Shown here: positions 7,503-15,587 of the stretch, one piece after another | Layout: the number at the start of each line of letters is the position of its first letter | Position numbering within the stretch: position 1 is the first letter of the stretch | From: Hymenobacter busanensis | Lineage (GTDB): Bacteria; Bacteroidota; Bacteroidia; Cytophagales; Hymenobacteraceae | NCBI RefSeq assembly: GCF_008727865.1 | Contig: NZ_VTWU01000004.1 | Location: forward strand, 1-64,000 | Length of the DNA: 64,000 nt | Reading direction: 5' to 3' | Translations under genes and position numbers: made by a program | The notes under the pieces: generated by a model | The model's database searches: none | Told to the model about the DNA's origin: nothing | What the model saw: the letters and a program-made list of their open reading frames with translations, nothing else

Positions 7503-10115
7503 CTACTCCACGGTGGGCATTTCCACGTTCACGAACTCGATGCGTCCGTCGCGCAATTCAGCTTCCACCACGGCGTCCTTGCTCACTTTGCCGCTCAGGA
7601 TTTCCTTGCTCAGCTCGTTCAGAATCAGCCGCTGCAGCACGCGCTTGAGGGGCCGCGCGCCAAAGGTCGGGTCGAAGCCTTGTTCGCCGAGGAATTCCAG
7701 GACCTCGTCGGTGGCTTCCAGGCGGATGCCGGCTTCTTCCAGGCGGTGCTGAATCTGCCGGAACTGGATGTCGACAATCTTGCGGATTTCCTTGCGCTTG
7801 AGCGGCTGGAACATCACGATTTCGTCGATGCGGTTCAGGAACTCGGGGCGCATGTGCTGCTTCAGGCGCTCAATGACTTCCTCGCGGGTGCGGTCCACCA
7901 CTTCGTCGTGGTTGTACTCATTCAGCTCCTTGAAGTTCTTCTGAATGATGTCGGCCCCGGTGTTGGAGGTCATGATGATGATGGTGTTCTTGAAGTTCGC
8001 CACCCGGCCCTTGTTGTCAGTGAGGCGGCCGTCGTCGAGCACCTGCAAGAGGATGTTGAACACGTCGGGGTGGGCCTTCTCGATTTCGTCGAGCAGAATT
8101 ACCGAGTACGGCTTGCGGCGCACGGCCTCGGTCAGCTGCCCGCCTTCGTCGTAGCCCACGTAGCCGGGAGGCGCCCCGATCAGGCGCGACACGGCGTGGC
8201 GCTCCTGGTACTCCGACATGTCGATGCGCACCATCGCGTTTTCGTCGTTGAACAGGTACTCGGCCAGGGCTTTGGCCAGCTCGGTCTTGCCGACGCCGGT
8301 GGTGCCCAGGAAGATAAACGAGCCGATGGGCCGCTTGGGATCCTGCAAACCGGCACGGGAGCGGCGTACGGCGTCGCTGATGGCCATGATGGCTTCCGAC
8401 TGCCCGGCCACGCGCTTGCCCAGTTCGGCCTCCAGGTTCAGCAGCTTCTCGCGGTCCGACTGCAGCATCTTGCTCACCGGAATTCCGGTCCACTTGGCTA
8501 CCACTTCGGCAATGTCCTCGTGGGTTACCACTTCCTGGAGCATGGAGCCGCCGTCCTTGTTGGCATTGGCCTGCTCCTGCAGGGTTTTGAGCTTGGCTTC
8601 GGCTTCCTGAATCTTGCCGTAGCGCAGCTCGGCCACGCGGCCGTAGTCGCCCTGACGCTCGGCCTGCTCGGCTTCCATCTTAAACCGCTCGATGGCCTCT
8701 TTCTGCTCCTGGATGTCGTTGAGCACATTTTTCTCCGACTCCCAGCGGGCTTTCAGCGAGTCACGCTTGTCGCCCAGCTCGGCCAGCTCCTTGTTGAGCA
8801 CGGCTTCGCGGTCCTTGTTGTCCTCGCGGCGGATGGCTTCGCGCTCAATCTCCAGCTGCATGATGCGGCGCTGCACCTCGTCGAGCTCCACGGGCATGGA
8901 GTTCAGCTCGATGCGCAGCTTGGCGGCCGCCTCGTCCATCAGGTCGATGGCTTTGTCGGGCAGGAAACGGTCGGTGATATAGCGGCTCGACAGCTCCACG
9001 GCGGCAATGACGGCGTCGTCGGTGATGCGCACGCCGTGGTGCAGCTCGTACTTCTCCTTGATGCCGCGCATGATGCTGATGGCGTCCTCGATGCTGGGCT
9101 CGTCCACCGTCACGGCCTGGAAGCGGCGCTCCAGGGCCTTGTCCTTCTCGATGTACTTCTGGTACTCTTTGAGGGTGGTGGCGCCGATGGCGTGCAACTC
9201 GCCCCGCGCCAAAGCGGGCTTGAGCAGGTTGGCCGCGTCCATGGCGCCCTCGCCGCCCGCGCCGGCCCCGATCAGCGTGTGCATCTCGTCGATGAACAGA
9301 ATGATCTGGCCCTCGGCGTCGGTGACTTCCTTGATGACGGACTTGAGGCGCTCCTCGAACTCGCCCTTGTACTTGGCGCCGGCAATGAGCAGGCCCATGT
9401 CGAGCGACATGATTGTCTTGTCCTTGAGGTTCTCGGGCACGTCGCCGGCCACGATGCGCTGGGCCAGGCCCTCCACGATGGCGGTTTTGCCCACGCCCGG
9501 CTCGCCAAGCAGCACGGGGTTGTTCTTGGTGCGGCGCGAGAGGATCTGCAGCACGCGGCGGATTTCCTCGTCGCGGCCGATAACTGGGTCCATCTTGCCG
9601 GTGCGCACCTGCTCGTTGAGGTTGCGGGCGTAGCGGTTCAGGCTCTGGTACTGGTCCTCGGCCGACTGCGAGGTCACTTTGCGGCCGCCCCGCAGTTCTT
9701 TGATGGCGGCTTTGAGGTCTTTGAGGTTGAAGCCCGTGTCCTTGAGCAGCGCGGCCACGCTGTCTTTGCCGTCGACCAGGGCCAGCAGCAGGTGCTCGAC
9801 GGAGATGAATTCGTCGCCGAACTCCTTGAGGAAGCCGTTGGCGCGCTGCACGGCGCTGGCGGCTTCGTTGGCAAGGTAGGGCGAACCGCCGCTCACCTTG
9901 GGGTAGCCATTGACAATGGCGTCCAGGCGCGGGGTGAGGATGTTCAGGTTGACGCCGAGCTTCTTGGCCAGAAACCCGGTCACGTTTTCATCCACCTGAA
10001 AGATGCCTTTCAGGAGGTGACCCGTCTCGATGGCCTGCTGCTGATGGCCGCCGGCAATTTCGGTGGCCTTCTGCACGGCCTCCTGGGCCTTGATGGTGAA
10101 GTTGTTGAAGTTCAT
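7503..10115 (-). CDS. clpB: ATP-dependent chaperone ClpB
   Basis: 870 residues, full length for ClpB/Hsp104. It disaggregates proteins in the cytoplasm with DnaK. The N-domain (about 1-150) starts [17 protein letters not shown]. The first AAA+ module has Walker [14 protein letters not shown] and Walker [16 protein letters not shown] long charged coiled-coil middle domain (about 405-530, [20 protein letters not shown] onward) separates it from the second AAA+ module with [10 protein letters not shown], Walker [14 protein letters not shown], Walker [15 protein letters not shown] and sensor [13 protein letters not shown]. The middle domain distinguishes it from ClpA and ClpC. Transcribed alone. 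No CIRCE element was seen upstream. Confidence 0.98.
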   Translation of the reverse strand: MNFNNFTIKAQEAVQKATEIAGGHQQQAIETGHLLKGIFQVDENVTGFLAKKLGVNLNILTPRLDAIVNGYPKVSGGSPYLANEAASAVQRANGFLKEFGDEFISVEHLLLALVDGKDSVAALLKDTGFNLKDLKAAIKELRGGRKVTSQSAEDQYQSLNRYARNLNEQVRTGKMDPVIGRDEEIRRVLQILSRRTKNNPVLLGEPGVGKTAIVEGLAQRIVAGDVPENLKDKTIMSLDMGLLIAGAKYKGEFEERLKSVIKEVTDAEGQIILFIDEMHTLIGAGAGGEGAMDAANLLKPALARGELHAIGATTLKEYQKYIEKDKALERRFQAVTVDEPSIEDAISIMRGIKEKYELHHGVRITDDAVIAAVELSSRYITDRFLPDKAIDLMDEAAAKLRIELNSMPVELDEVQRRIMQLEIEREAIRREDNKDREAVLNKELAELGDKRDSLKARWESEKNVLNDIQEQKEAIERFKMEAEQAERQGDYGRVAELRYGKIQEAEAKLKTLQEQANANKDGGSMLQEVVTHEDIAEVVAKWTGIPVSKMLQSDREKLLNLEAELGKRVAGQSEAIMAISDAVRRSRAGLQDPKRPIGSFIFLGTTGVGKTELAKALAEYLFNDENAMVRIDMSEYQERHAVSRLIGAPPGYVGYDEGGQLTEAVRRKPYSVILLDEIEKAHPDVFNILLQVLDDGRLTDNKGRVANFKNTIIIMTSNTGADIIQKNFKELNEYNHDEVVDRTREEVIERLKQHMRPEFLNRIDEIVMFQPLKRKEIRKIVDIQFRQIQHRLEEAGIRLEATDEVLEFLGEQGFDPTFGARPLKRVLQRLILNELSKEILSGKVSKDAVVEAELRDGRIEFVNVEMPTVE

Positions 10116-10307
10116 AGCTGCTAGGTCTGGTTCAGGTGCTTTGGTCTAAAGCTGATACGGACGTAGCAAAGGATGGGCTAAAGTGAATATTCGGACTTTT
10201 TGGCTGATTTTGGGATTTTAAAGGAATATAAATGTGAATTATTGACAGGGTACAGGTTGTAGTGAGTCCATAGATGCGACGAAAGGACTTAGTTCGAGCT
10301 AGCCGCT

Positions 10308-10889
10308 TCAACACAAGGTGCTGACGAAGAACTCACGGGCGATGATGTAGTCACGACCAATGAGTAGAAGGTGGTACATTGGATTGCCTGCATGAGTAGA
10401 CCAACGGTCCTGTGGAGGGTAGTAGTAAGTTTCTACACCGTGGGTGGCACAGATATCAGCCACAGATTGCGCAACTTCTACCGGCACGGAGTCGAGGATG
10501 ATTCCGCCGGTACGGGTAAGGCTAGGCTGCACATTATGGGCCACCAAGCGTTGCCACCACATTGTCCAGGAGCCGCTGACGAAGCTATACCACTCACCTG
10601 CCTGTGTTTGCAATTCCTGGCGGATATCAGCCAAGAGCGCGGGCGCACTAAGCAAAGGGTAAGGCGTAGCCCGGGCCATTAGACTGGCTAAAGGACCGTG
10701 AACACCTTTAAGTAATGGGTGGTCGTGGTGAAACGAAACCGGGCCGCGGGTGCCGCGCCGCAGCCGGGAGCTGAGCTTGCCTCGGAAATCAATGCGGTGT
10801 ACTTCAGTGTCGGTGACTAATTCGAGAAAGGTGCTTTGGGTGTAACGAATTAAGCCGGAAGGGTAAAGCTGGGTGAATTTGGTCATCAT
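10308..10889 (-). CDS. Hypothetical cytoplasmic protein
   Basis: 193 residues, no signal peptide or membrane segment and no recognised family. Features seen: aromatic-rich middle (GEWYSFVSGSWTMWWQRLVA), a YYYPPQDRW motif and a hydrophobic C-terminus ending in Cys. Two adjacent Met codons could start it (10889 or 10886). Composition is closer to neutral than in typical genes of this window, and it lies beside the AT-rich gene at 10976-11833, which suggests both belong to an acquired accessory segment. The 192 bp between it and clpB is AT-rich and shows no further gene. Confidence 0.65.
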   Translation of the reverse strand: MMTKFTQLYPSGLIRYTQSTFLELVTDTEVHRIDFRGKLSSRLRRGTRGPVSFHHDHPLLKGVHGPLASLMARATPYPLLSAPALLADIRQELQTQAGEWYSFVSGSWTMWWQRLVAHNVQPSLTRTGGIILDSVPVEVAQSVADICATHGVETYYYPPQDRWSTHAGNPMYHLLLIGRDYIIAREFFVSTLC

Positions 10890-10975
10890 GCTGACAAACT
10901 ACAGAGGTCCGCATCTATATGCAAGAAAGTGATTAATGCTTCGATCGTAGATTGACACAGTTATACATCACGGTG

Positions 10976-11833
10976 TTATTTTCCGTAATTAATAATTCTG
11001 TCAATAATTGTGTCATGTATATTGCCTGTGTCTTCGTAGTAATCTTTATAATGGTCATATATAGTGTTGTATGTTTCTTCTTTCTGAGAAAATTTAGCGA
11101 GTTCAAGCCCGATCCAGAATATAAGTTCATTTACAATTCGTAGTAATTTAGTTGTATTGCCCGTTTGAATTAATTGCATATATTCTTTTTCCATGAAAGG
11201 AATCATCCATTGGTTCCTAAAGATAGTTTCGTCGCCATGGGCTATATGGCTTGCTAGCTTATAATAATGATCGAGTAATCTAAATGGTACAAAAAATCCT
11301 CCCTGTAGATTGCTGCTTAAATACTTGCTTAGTTCACTATAGGACCATTTGGCTTTAACTTCTTGTCGATATTTTCTATTTGCCCAGCTCGGCTTCTGCT
11401 TAAGTTCTTGCTCTTCTTCTTCGGAAAGAACTAAAGCAGCATATGGGTTGAATCTACTGTTAATTTTAGATTCGGATAAAATTTTATGTTTGTCAGATGT
11501 CCTTAATGTTTCTATTTGACAAAGAATTGTGAAATACTCATTTATCCTATGTTGATATACTTGGTCGTTTTCAGAGGTTATTATATAAATTAATTTTATA
11601 AATCCTTCTAGCATGGATCGAAATATAATTTCAGCATCGCCAGTGCTGCCTTGTTTAGATAATTGATTGACGCGTTTGGCTCTTTCGAGTGTGTATTTGA
11701 CTAATGGTCTAATTTGGAAAAATGATTCGTGCGAATACAGTAACTCATATATGTTCTTCTCTGAATTGGTAAATTCAAGAGTGGATTTTGATATTATATA
11801 CTTTTTTAGTGAAGCTGTTGTGCGCTTGTCCAT
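10976..11833 (-). CDS. AT-rich DUF5677-like protein
   Basis: 285 residues, cytoplasmic, mostly helical. Strikingly AT-rich and Lys/Ile/Asn/Tyr-rich compared with all neighbours, which points to recent horizontal acquisition. The arrangement IIFRSMLEGFIKLIYI (about 85-100), Tyr/Arg-rich helices, then YYKLASHIAHGDETIF (about 215) resembles DUF5677 and related proteins found in accessory and some defence-associated loci; this is a by-eye resemblance only. The frame opens 23 codons further upstream, but that extension runs into a dispersed inverted repeat (11873-11930), so the ATG at 11833 (MDKRTTASLKKY) is preferred. No partner genes are nearby. Confidence 0.75.
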   Translation of the reverse strand: MDKRTTASLKKYIISKSTLEFTNSEKNIYELLYSHESFFQIRPLVKYTLERAKRVNQLSKQGSTGDAEIIFRSMLEGFIKLIYIITSENDQVYQHRINEYFTILCQIETLRTSDKHKILSESKINSRFNPYAALVLSEEEEQELKQKPSWANRKYRQEVKAKWSYSELSKYLSSNLQGGFFVPFRLLDHYYKLASHIAHGDETIFRNQWMIPFMEKEYMQLIQTGNTTKLLRIVNELIFWIGLELAKFSQKEETYNTIYDHYKDYYEDTGNIHDTIIDRIINYGK

Positions 11834-11872
11834 TGACTTTGTTAAAGTATTTGCTGTCTTCAATTTAAGAGA

Positions 11873-11930
11873 AAACGCAGCGAAGCGAGTGAGTTCCTTC
11901 ACTCCGCTTCGCTGCGTTCAGGATGACAGA
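11873..11930. repeat. Dispersed inverted repeat element
   Basis: Arms ACGCAGCGAAGCG and CGCTTCGCTGCGT flank a short centre, followed by TTCAGGATGACA. The sequence shares the 'GTCATCCTGA..GCGAAG' theme with elements at 40309-40404 and 51043-51138. It lies at the boundary between the AT-rich gene and normal GC-rich DNA. Confidence 0.7.
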
Positions 11931-11958
11931 CGGCTGGGGCTACTGCTGTGGTTATCTG

Positions 11959-12651
11959 TTACTCCAGCTTCGCCGGCGCCGCACTGCTTTTCTGCTTGCC
12001 GGGGCGGTTGATGACGAGGCGGGCGGCTTGGATGCGCTGGTAGAACGCGGGGTGGGAGCGGGCGTACTTGCGCAGGCTGCGGTCGAGGCGGTCTTCGAGC
12101 AGGGCAGCCAGCTGGGTGAACTTGTCTTTGATGGCGAGGCGGGCGGCTTTGCCTTCGCTGATTTGCTGGCGCGGGTCGTTTTTGCTGGTGCTGAAGGCGC
12201 TGAAGGCTTCTTTGAGCTCGGTGAGGCGTGCTTTGGTGACGCCGTATTCGGCGAGGGGCTCGGCGTGCTCGGTGGCGAGGTCGAGGATATCCTGGGCGGT
12301 GTCGGTGAGGGCGGTGGCGCGCAGGTCGTAGAGGCTGCTGTAGTTGTGGTTGGCGGCGTTTTGCAGGGTGCGGTCCTGCTGGTCGATGGCGTAGGCGTAC
12401 AGGTCGCCGGCAATTTCGCCAGCGCTGGTGGCGAGCAGCTCGCGGCGGTCGGTTTTGGCGGTGGTGTTGCCTTTGGAGGCTTTGCGCAGCGTTTGCTGCC
12501 GTAGCGGGGTGAGGTCGTCGGCGAACTGCTGGAGGTCGGCGACGGCACGTTGCAGGGCCTTGTCCTGCTGGTAGGGGGTGGCGTCCTGCAGGAGGGCGGC
12601 CAGGGCGTTTTCGGCGGCGGTGAGCCGGTTGTCTTGTTTGGCGGTCAACAT
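11959..12651 (-). CDS. Hypothetical helical cytoplasmic protein
   Basis: 230 residues from the ATG at 12651 (MLTAKQDNRLTAAENALAAL). A further 128 open codons upstream are the read-through of a GC-rich minisatellite and were rejected. The protein is almost entirely alpha-helical, Ala/Leu/Asp-rich, with no signal peptide. Stretches such as GEIAGDLYAYAIDQQDRTLQ and YGVTKARLTELKEAFSAF look like long amphipathic helices of a bundle. A Lys/Pro/Ala tail closes it. The pattern resembles Bacteroidota helical-bundle proteins of unknown function annotated only as hypothetical. Confidence 0.75.
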   Translation of the reverse strand: MLTAKQDNRLTAAENALAALLQDATPYQQDKALQRAVADLQQFADDLTPLRQQTLRKASKGNTTAKTDRRELLATSAGEIAGDLYAYAIDQQDRTLQNAANHNYSSLYDLRATALTDTAQDILDLATEHAEPLAEYGVTKARLTELKEAFSAFSTSKNDPRQQISEGKAARLAIKDKFTQLAALLEDRLDRSLRKYARSHPAFYQRIQAARLVINRPGKQKSSAAPAKLE

Positions 12652-12783
12652 ATGATGGAAAGGAAAAAAAGGGAAAGTCGAGAGCAATCGGTGTGGGGTA
12701 GGGTCTAGCGTAATAGAGCAGTTGCCAAGAATAGAAATATTCGGGCAGATTATAGCATATCGAAGGCCGGAAAAAGTGTGACC

Positions 12784-13014
12784 GTGCCCGGAACGACTGA
12801 AACCGAAGCCGGGAGGCTGGTGACCATAGCGGGGAAGGGCGTAACCGGGGCCGGAACGGCTAGGGCCGGGCCGGGAGGCATTGGGGCGACAGCCGGAACG
12901 CCTGGGGCGGGTGCCGGAGGGTTCGGGCCCATAGCCGGAAGGGGTGAGGCCGGTGCCGGAACGACTGTGACCGGTGCCGGAGTCGTTGGGGCCGGTGCCG
13001 GGGATTTGGGGGCA
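12784..13014. repeat. Minisatellite: 11 tandem 21-bp units
   Basis: Eleven consecutive units of exactly 21 bp with consensus close to GGTGCCGGAACG(A/G)CTGGGGCC. All units differ, but the period never slips. Because 21 is a multiple of three, several frames stay open through the array and would encode heptads such as GAGTTVT. No credible start or homologous protein covers it. It lies in the 498-bp gap between 12651 and 13150. Confidence 0.9.
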
Positions 13015-13149
13015 AAAACGGCGCATGTTGGGCACCTCACCCCCGGCCCCACTCCAAAAGAAAGGGGAGTGTATGGTGTCTGATGGTGTCTGACGTCGGC
13101 ACGCCAGCCAACAGGCCGGCCAGCAGAACCGGGACTGGCGGAAAACCAG

Positions 13150-14085
13150 TCAGGCGCTTGGCGCTTGCTTGCCTTTGCCAATTGCTTTCTTGCCTAGCAG
13201 CACCAGCTTTTCCACCACGAAGCCAATCAGCAGGCCGCCCAGGGCGCAGGCCAGGGCCTTGGCCAGCCAGGCCACTGCGGGCAGGTGGGCCAGGGCCTGT
13301 TCCAGCTCGTGCAGCAAGTGCGCGGTGAACGGGATGCCGTGGGCAATGATTTCGGCGCCGACCCAGAGCATGGCGGCGGTGCCCACGTAGCTGAGCAGGC
13401 TTAGGAAGTGGGGCATGAACCGCACGATGCCGTGCCCCAGCTTTTGGGTGCCAGGGTGGTATTTGTCCTGGGCCAGGTGCATGCCGATGTCGTCGGCTTT
13501 CACGATGAGGCCCACGAAGCCGTAGACGGCCACGGTGATGAACACGGCCACGGCCAGCATCACGGCAATCTGGTTGAGGATGGGCTGGCCGGTGACCTGG
13601 CTGTAGGCAATGGCCATGATTTCGGCCGACAGGATGATGTCGGTGCGCACGGCGCCGGCCACGCGCTGCTCTTCCAGCTCCTCGGGCGTGATGGTCGGGA
13701 GGTTCGCGCTTTCGGCGGCGTGGGGGTGCGGGCTGAAGAGGGCGTGCACCTTTTCGTAGCCCTCGAAGCACAAATAGGCCCCGCCCAGCATGAGAATGGG
13801 CGTAATGGCCCACGGCGCGAAATACCCCAGCAGCAGAGCCGCCGGGCTCAGCAGCAGCATTTTATTAATGAGGGACTTTTTGGCTATTCGGTAGATGATG
13901 GCCAACTCCCGGGAAGGGTCGAGGCCGACGACGTACTTGGGCGTCACGGCGGTGTCGTCGATGACGATGCCGGATACCTTGCCGGTGGTTTTGGCTACCT
14001 GGGCCGGCACGTCGTCGAGGCTGGCGGCGCTGGCTTTCACCAACGCGGCAATGTCGTCCAATAGCGCAAAAAAGCCTGAAGCCAT
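13150..14085 (-). CDS. DUF808 family inner-membrane protein (YedI-like)
   Basis: 311 residues, the usual length of the DUF808 family. Start chosen at 14085 because MASGFFALLDDIAALVKASA is the conserved N-terminus; a longer frame adds 57 Pro-rich residues with no similarity. Conserved features include DDVPAQVAKTTGK with GIVIDDTAVTPKYVVG, ELAIIYRIAKKSLINK, CFEGYEKV, a histidine/acid-rich loop, then several membrane segments (ILNQIAVMLAVAVFITVAV, HFLSLLSYVGTAAMLWVGAE, LLHELEQAL, CALGGLLIGFVVEKLVLL). Function in the cell is not established for the family. A basic Lys-rich tail follows the last helix. Confidence 0.93.
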   Translation of the reverse strand: MASGFFALLDDIAALVKASAASLDDVPAQVAKTTGKVSGIVIDDTAVTPKYVVGLDPSRELAIIYRIAKKSLINKMLLLSPAALLLGYFAPWAITPILMLGGAYLCFEGYEKVHALFSPHPHAAESANLPTITPEELEEQRVAGAVRTDIILSAEIMAIAYSQVTGQPILNQIAVMLAVAVFITVAVYGFVGLIVKADDIGMHLAQDKYHPGTQKLGHGIVRFMPHFLSLLSYVGTAAMLWVGAEIIAHGIPFTAHLLHELEQALAHLPAVAWLAKALACALGGLLIGFVVEKLVLLGKKAIGKGKQAPSA

Positions 14086-14393
14086 ACTCTGGGGGTTTGT
14101 TCCGGGGGTTGCCGATGCCGGCGGAGTGTGCCGGTTTGCGCCGCTCGGCTTGGCAGCAGGCAGGCGCACGGGGTCGTCCTTATACGGGCGGAGCGTGGGA
14201 GCTGCGGTAGTGGGCCCGATATCTGACGTGCCGGCTGCGGGAATGGGGTGGGGCACGCGGCGCTGTGGGTGCGGTAAGTGCCTGGGACGAACGGTGAAGG
14301 AAGGGCGTGGCCGCGGGCGAAAGCGCGGCTTGGGGAGTTGGTTGCTAATATGTTATATTCAGGATGACAACACTTCAAACGTTGGGTACTACT
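14086..14393. other. Intergenic region
   Basis: Between the DUF808 start and the small membrane peptide. Nothing clear is visible apart from the open N-terminal extension of the DUF808 frame and a short AT-rich stretch (14341-14360) before the small gene. Confidence 0.5.
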
Positions 14394-14525
14394 ATGGCAA
14401 CAGAAACCGAAGACTACAACAGCTGGCAGTACCGCATGAGCCATCCGTCGTGGTGGGTGTACATGCTCATTGTGCCGGCCGCCTACCTGACCTACTGCAC
14501 CCTGCACTGGACGGGCGTGATTTGA
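14394..14525 (+). CDS. Small single-span membrane protein
   Basis: 43 residues. The first 17 residues are polar and acidic (MATETEDYNSWQYRMS), followed by one hydrophobic, aromatic segment (WWVYMLIVPAAYLTYC) and a short end (TLHWTGVI). An in-frame ATG at 14364 would add ten residues. It has the amphipathic layout of small Bacteroidota membrane peptides. It is preceded by an AT-rich stretch that could hold a promoter and followed by a 127-bp gap to the DUF72 gene. Whether it is translated cannot be told from sequence alone. Confidence 0.5.
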   Translation: MATETEDYNSWQYRMSHPSWWVYMLIVPAAYLTYCTLHWTGVI

Positions 14526-14652
14526 GGGCTGCGGCGGGGCGGCTACCGGGTGCCGGGCCGCGCGTATCCGGTCAACTGAACCGGCCCGAAATAGCCGAAC
14601 CCGAGGGCAGGCGCGTAGACTCGTGCAAACGACGCTCCGCGCCTGCTGCTTT

Positions 14653-15396
14653 ATGCCCACTTACCACATCGGCTGTTCCGGCTTTCACTACCGCGACTGG
14701 AAGGGCGTGTTTTACCCACCCGAGGTGCCGCCGCGCAAGTGGTTCGGCTACTACTGCACGCAGTTTCACACGCTGGAGCTGAACGTGACCTTCTACAAGA
14801 TGCCCGAGCTGCCGGCGCTGGAAAACTGGCACCAGCAAAGCCCCGAGGGGTTTCGGTTTGCGGTGAAGGCGCCGCGGCTGGTCACGCACTACAAGAAGTT
14901 CGGGCCCGAAGCCGGTCCCGTGCTGGCCGATTTCTACGGGCTGGTGCGCGAAGGCCTGCGCGAAAAGCTGGGGCCGGTGCTGTTTCAGCTGCCGCCCAAA
15001 GCCGCCTATACCGAGGAGCTGCTGGGGCGCATGCTGGAGCACCTGGATCCGGGCTTTCAGAATGTGCTGGAGTTTCGGCACCCGAGCTGGTGGGACGGCG
15101 AGGTGTTTCGCACGCTGGCCCGCCACGGCATCAGCTTCGTGGGCCAAAGCCACCCGCTGCCCCTGCCCGACGAGGCCGTGGTGAATGCGCCGCTGGTGTA
15201 CTACCGCTTCCACGGCGTGCCGGAGCTGTACAAGTCGTCGTACGACGATGCGTTTTTGCAGCGGGTGGTGCGCGACATAGAAGCGCACCGGGAAGCGCGG
15301 GAGGTTTACCTGTTCTTCAACAACGGCATGGGCGGAGCGGGCGTGCTCGATGCCCTGCGGCTGCAGAAGCTGCTGGGCACGGGCATGGCTGGCTAG
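14653..15396 (+). CDS. DUF72 family protein (YecE-like)
   Basis: 247 residues, typical length. DUF72 proteins have a TIM-barrel-like fold and no settled function. The start MPTYHIGCSGFHYRDWKGVFYP is the family N-terminus, so the in-frame codons upstream were discarded. Conserved segments: ETNVTFY equivalent LELNVTFYKMP, FRFAVKAPRLVTHYKK, GPVLFQLPP, VLEFRHPSWW, YYRFHGVPELY and YLFFNNGMGG. A second, broken copy of the same family starts at 21819. Confidence 0.95.
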   Translation: MPTYHIGCSGFHYRDWKGVFYPPEVPPRKWFGYYCTQFHTLELNVTFYKMPELPALENWHQQSPEGFRFAVKAPRLVTHYKKFGPEAGPVLADFYGLVREGLREKLGPVLFQLPPKAAYTEELLGRMLEHLDPGFQNVLEFRHPSWWDGEVFRTLARHGISFVGQSHPLPLPDEAVVNAPLVYYRFHGVPELYKSSYDDAFLQRVVRDIEAHREAREVYLFFNNGMGGAGVLDALRLQKLLGTGMAG

Positions 15397-15587
15397 GCGC
15401 CGAATCCCGGGCAACCCCGACGCCGTGCCGCTCCGAGTAGCGGTTACCGTGCTGGAAGTTCTCCGCGGAGTTCTACCTTGGAAAGCTGCTGCTACCGGCT
15501 GCCGGCGGGTGTTGCCGAAGCGCCCGGCCGAAAGGACGGTGGGCGGTAGTTGCGGTAGCTATTTTGACGCCCTTACGCCTCTTGCCC

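Noticed and set aside
7680-10124. 814-codon open frame on + strand
   Set aside because: Antisense to clpB, whose motifs are unmistakable; no family pattern in the translation.
10952-11143. 63-codon hydrophobic frame on + strand
   Set aside because: Antisense to the AT-rich gene; hydrophobicity arises from the A/T composition.
12652-13035. 128-codon N-terminal extension of the gene ending at 11959
   Set aside because: It translates the 21-bp minisatellite and lacks any coding feature; ATG 12651 gives a normal start.
12778-13083. 101-codon + strand frame through the minisatellite with Gly/Ala heptads
   Set aside because: GTG start, no signal or family; openness is explained by the 21-bp period.
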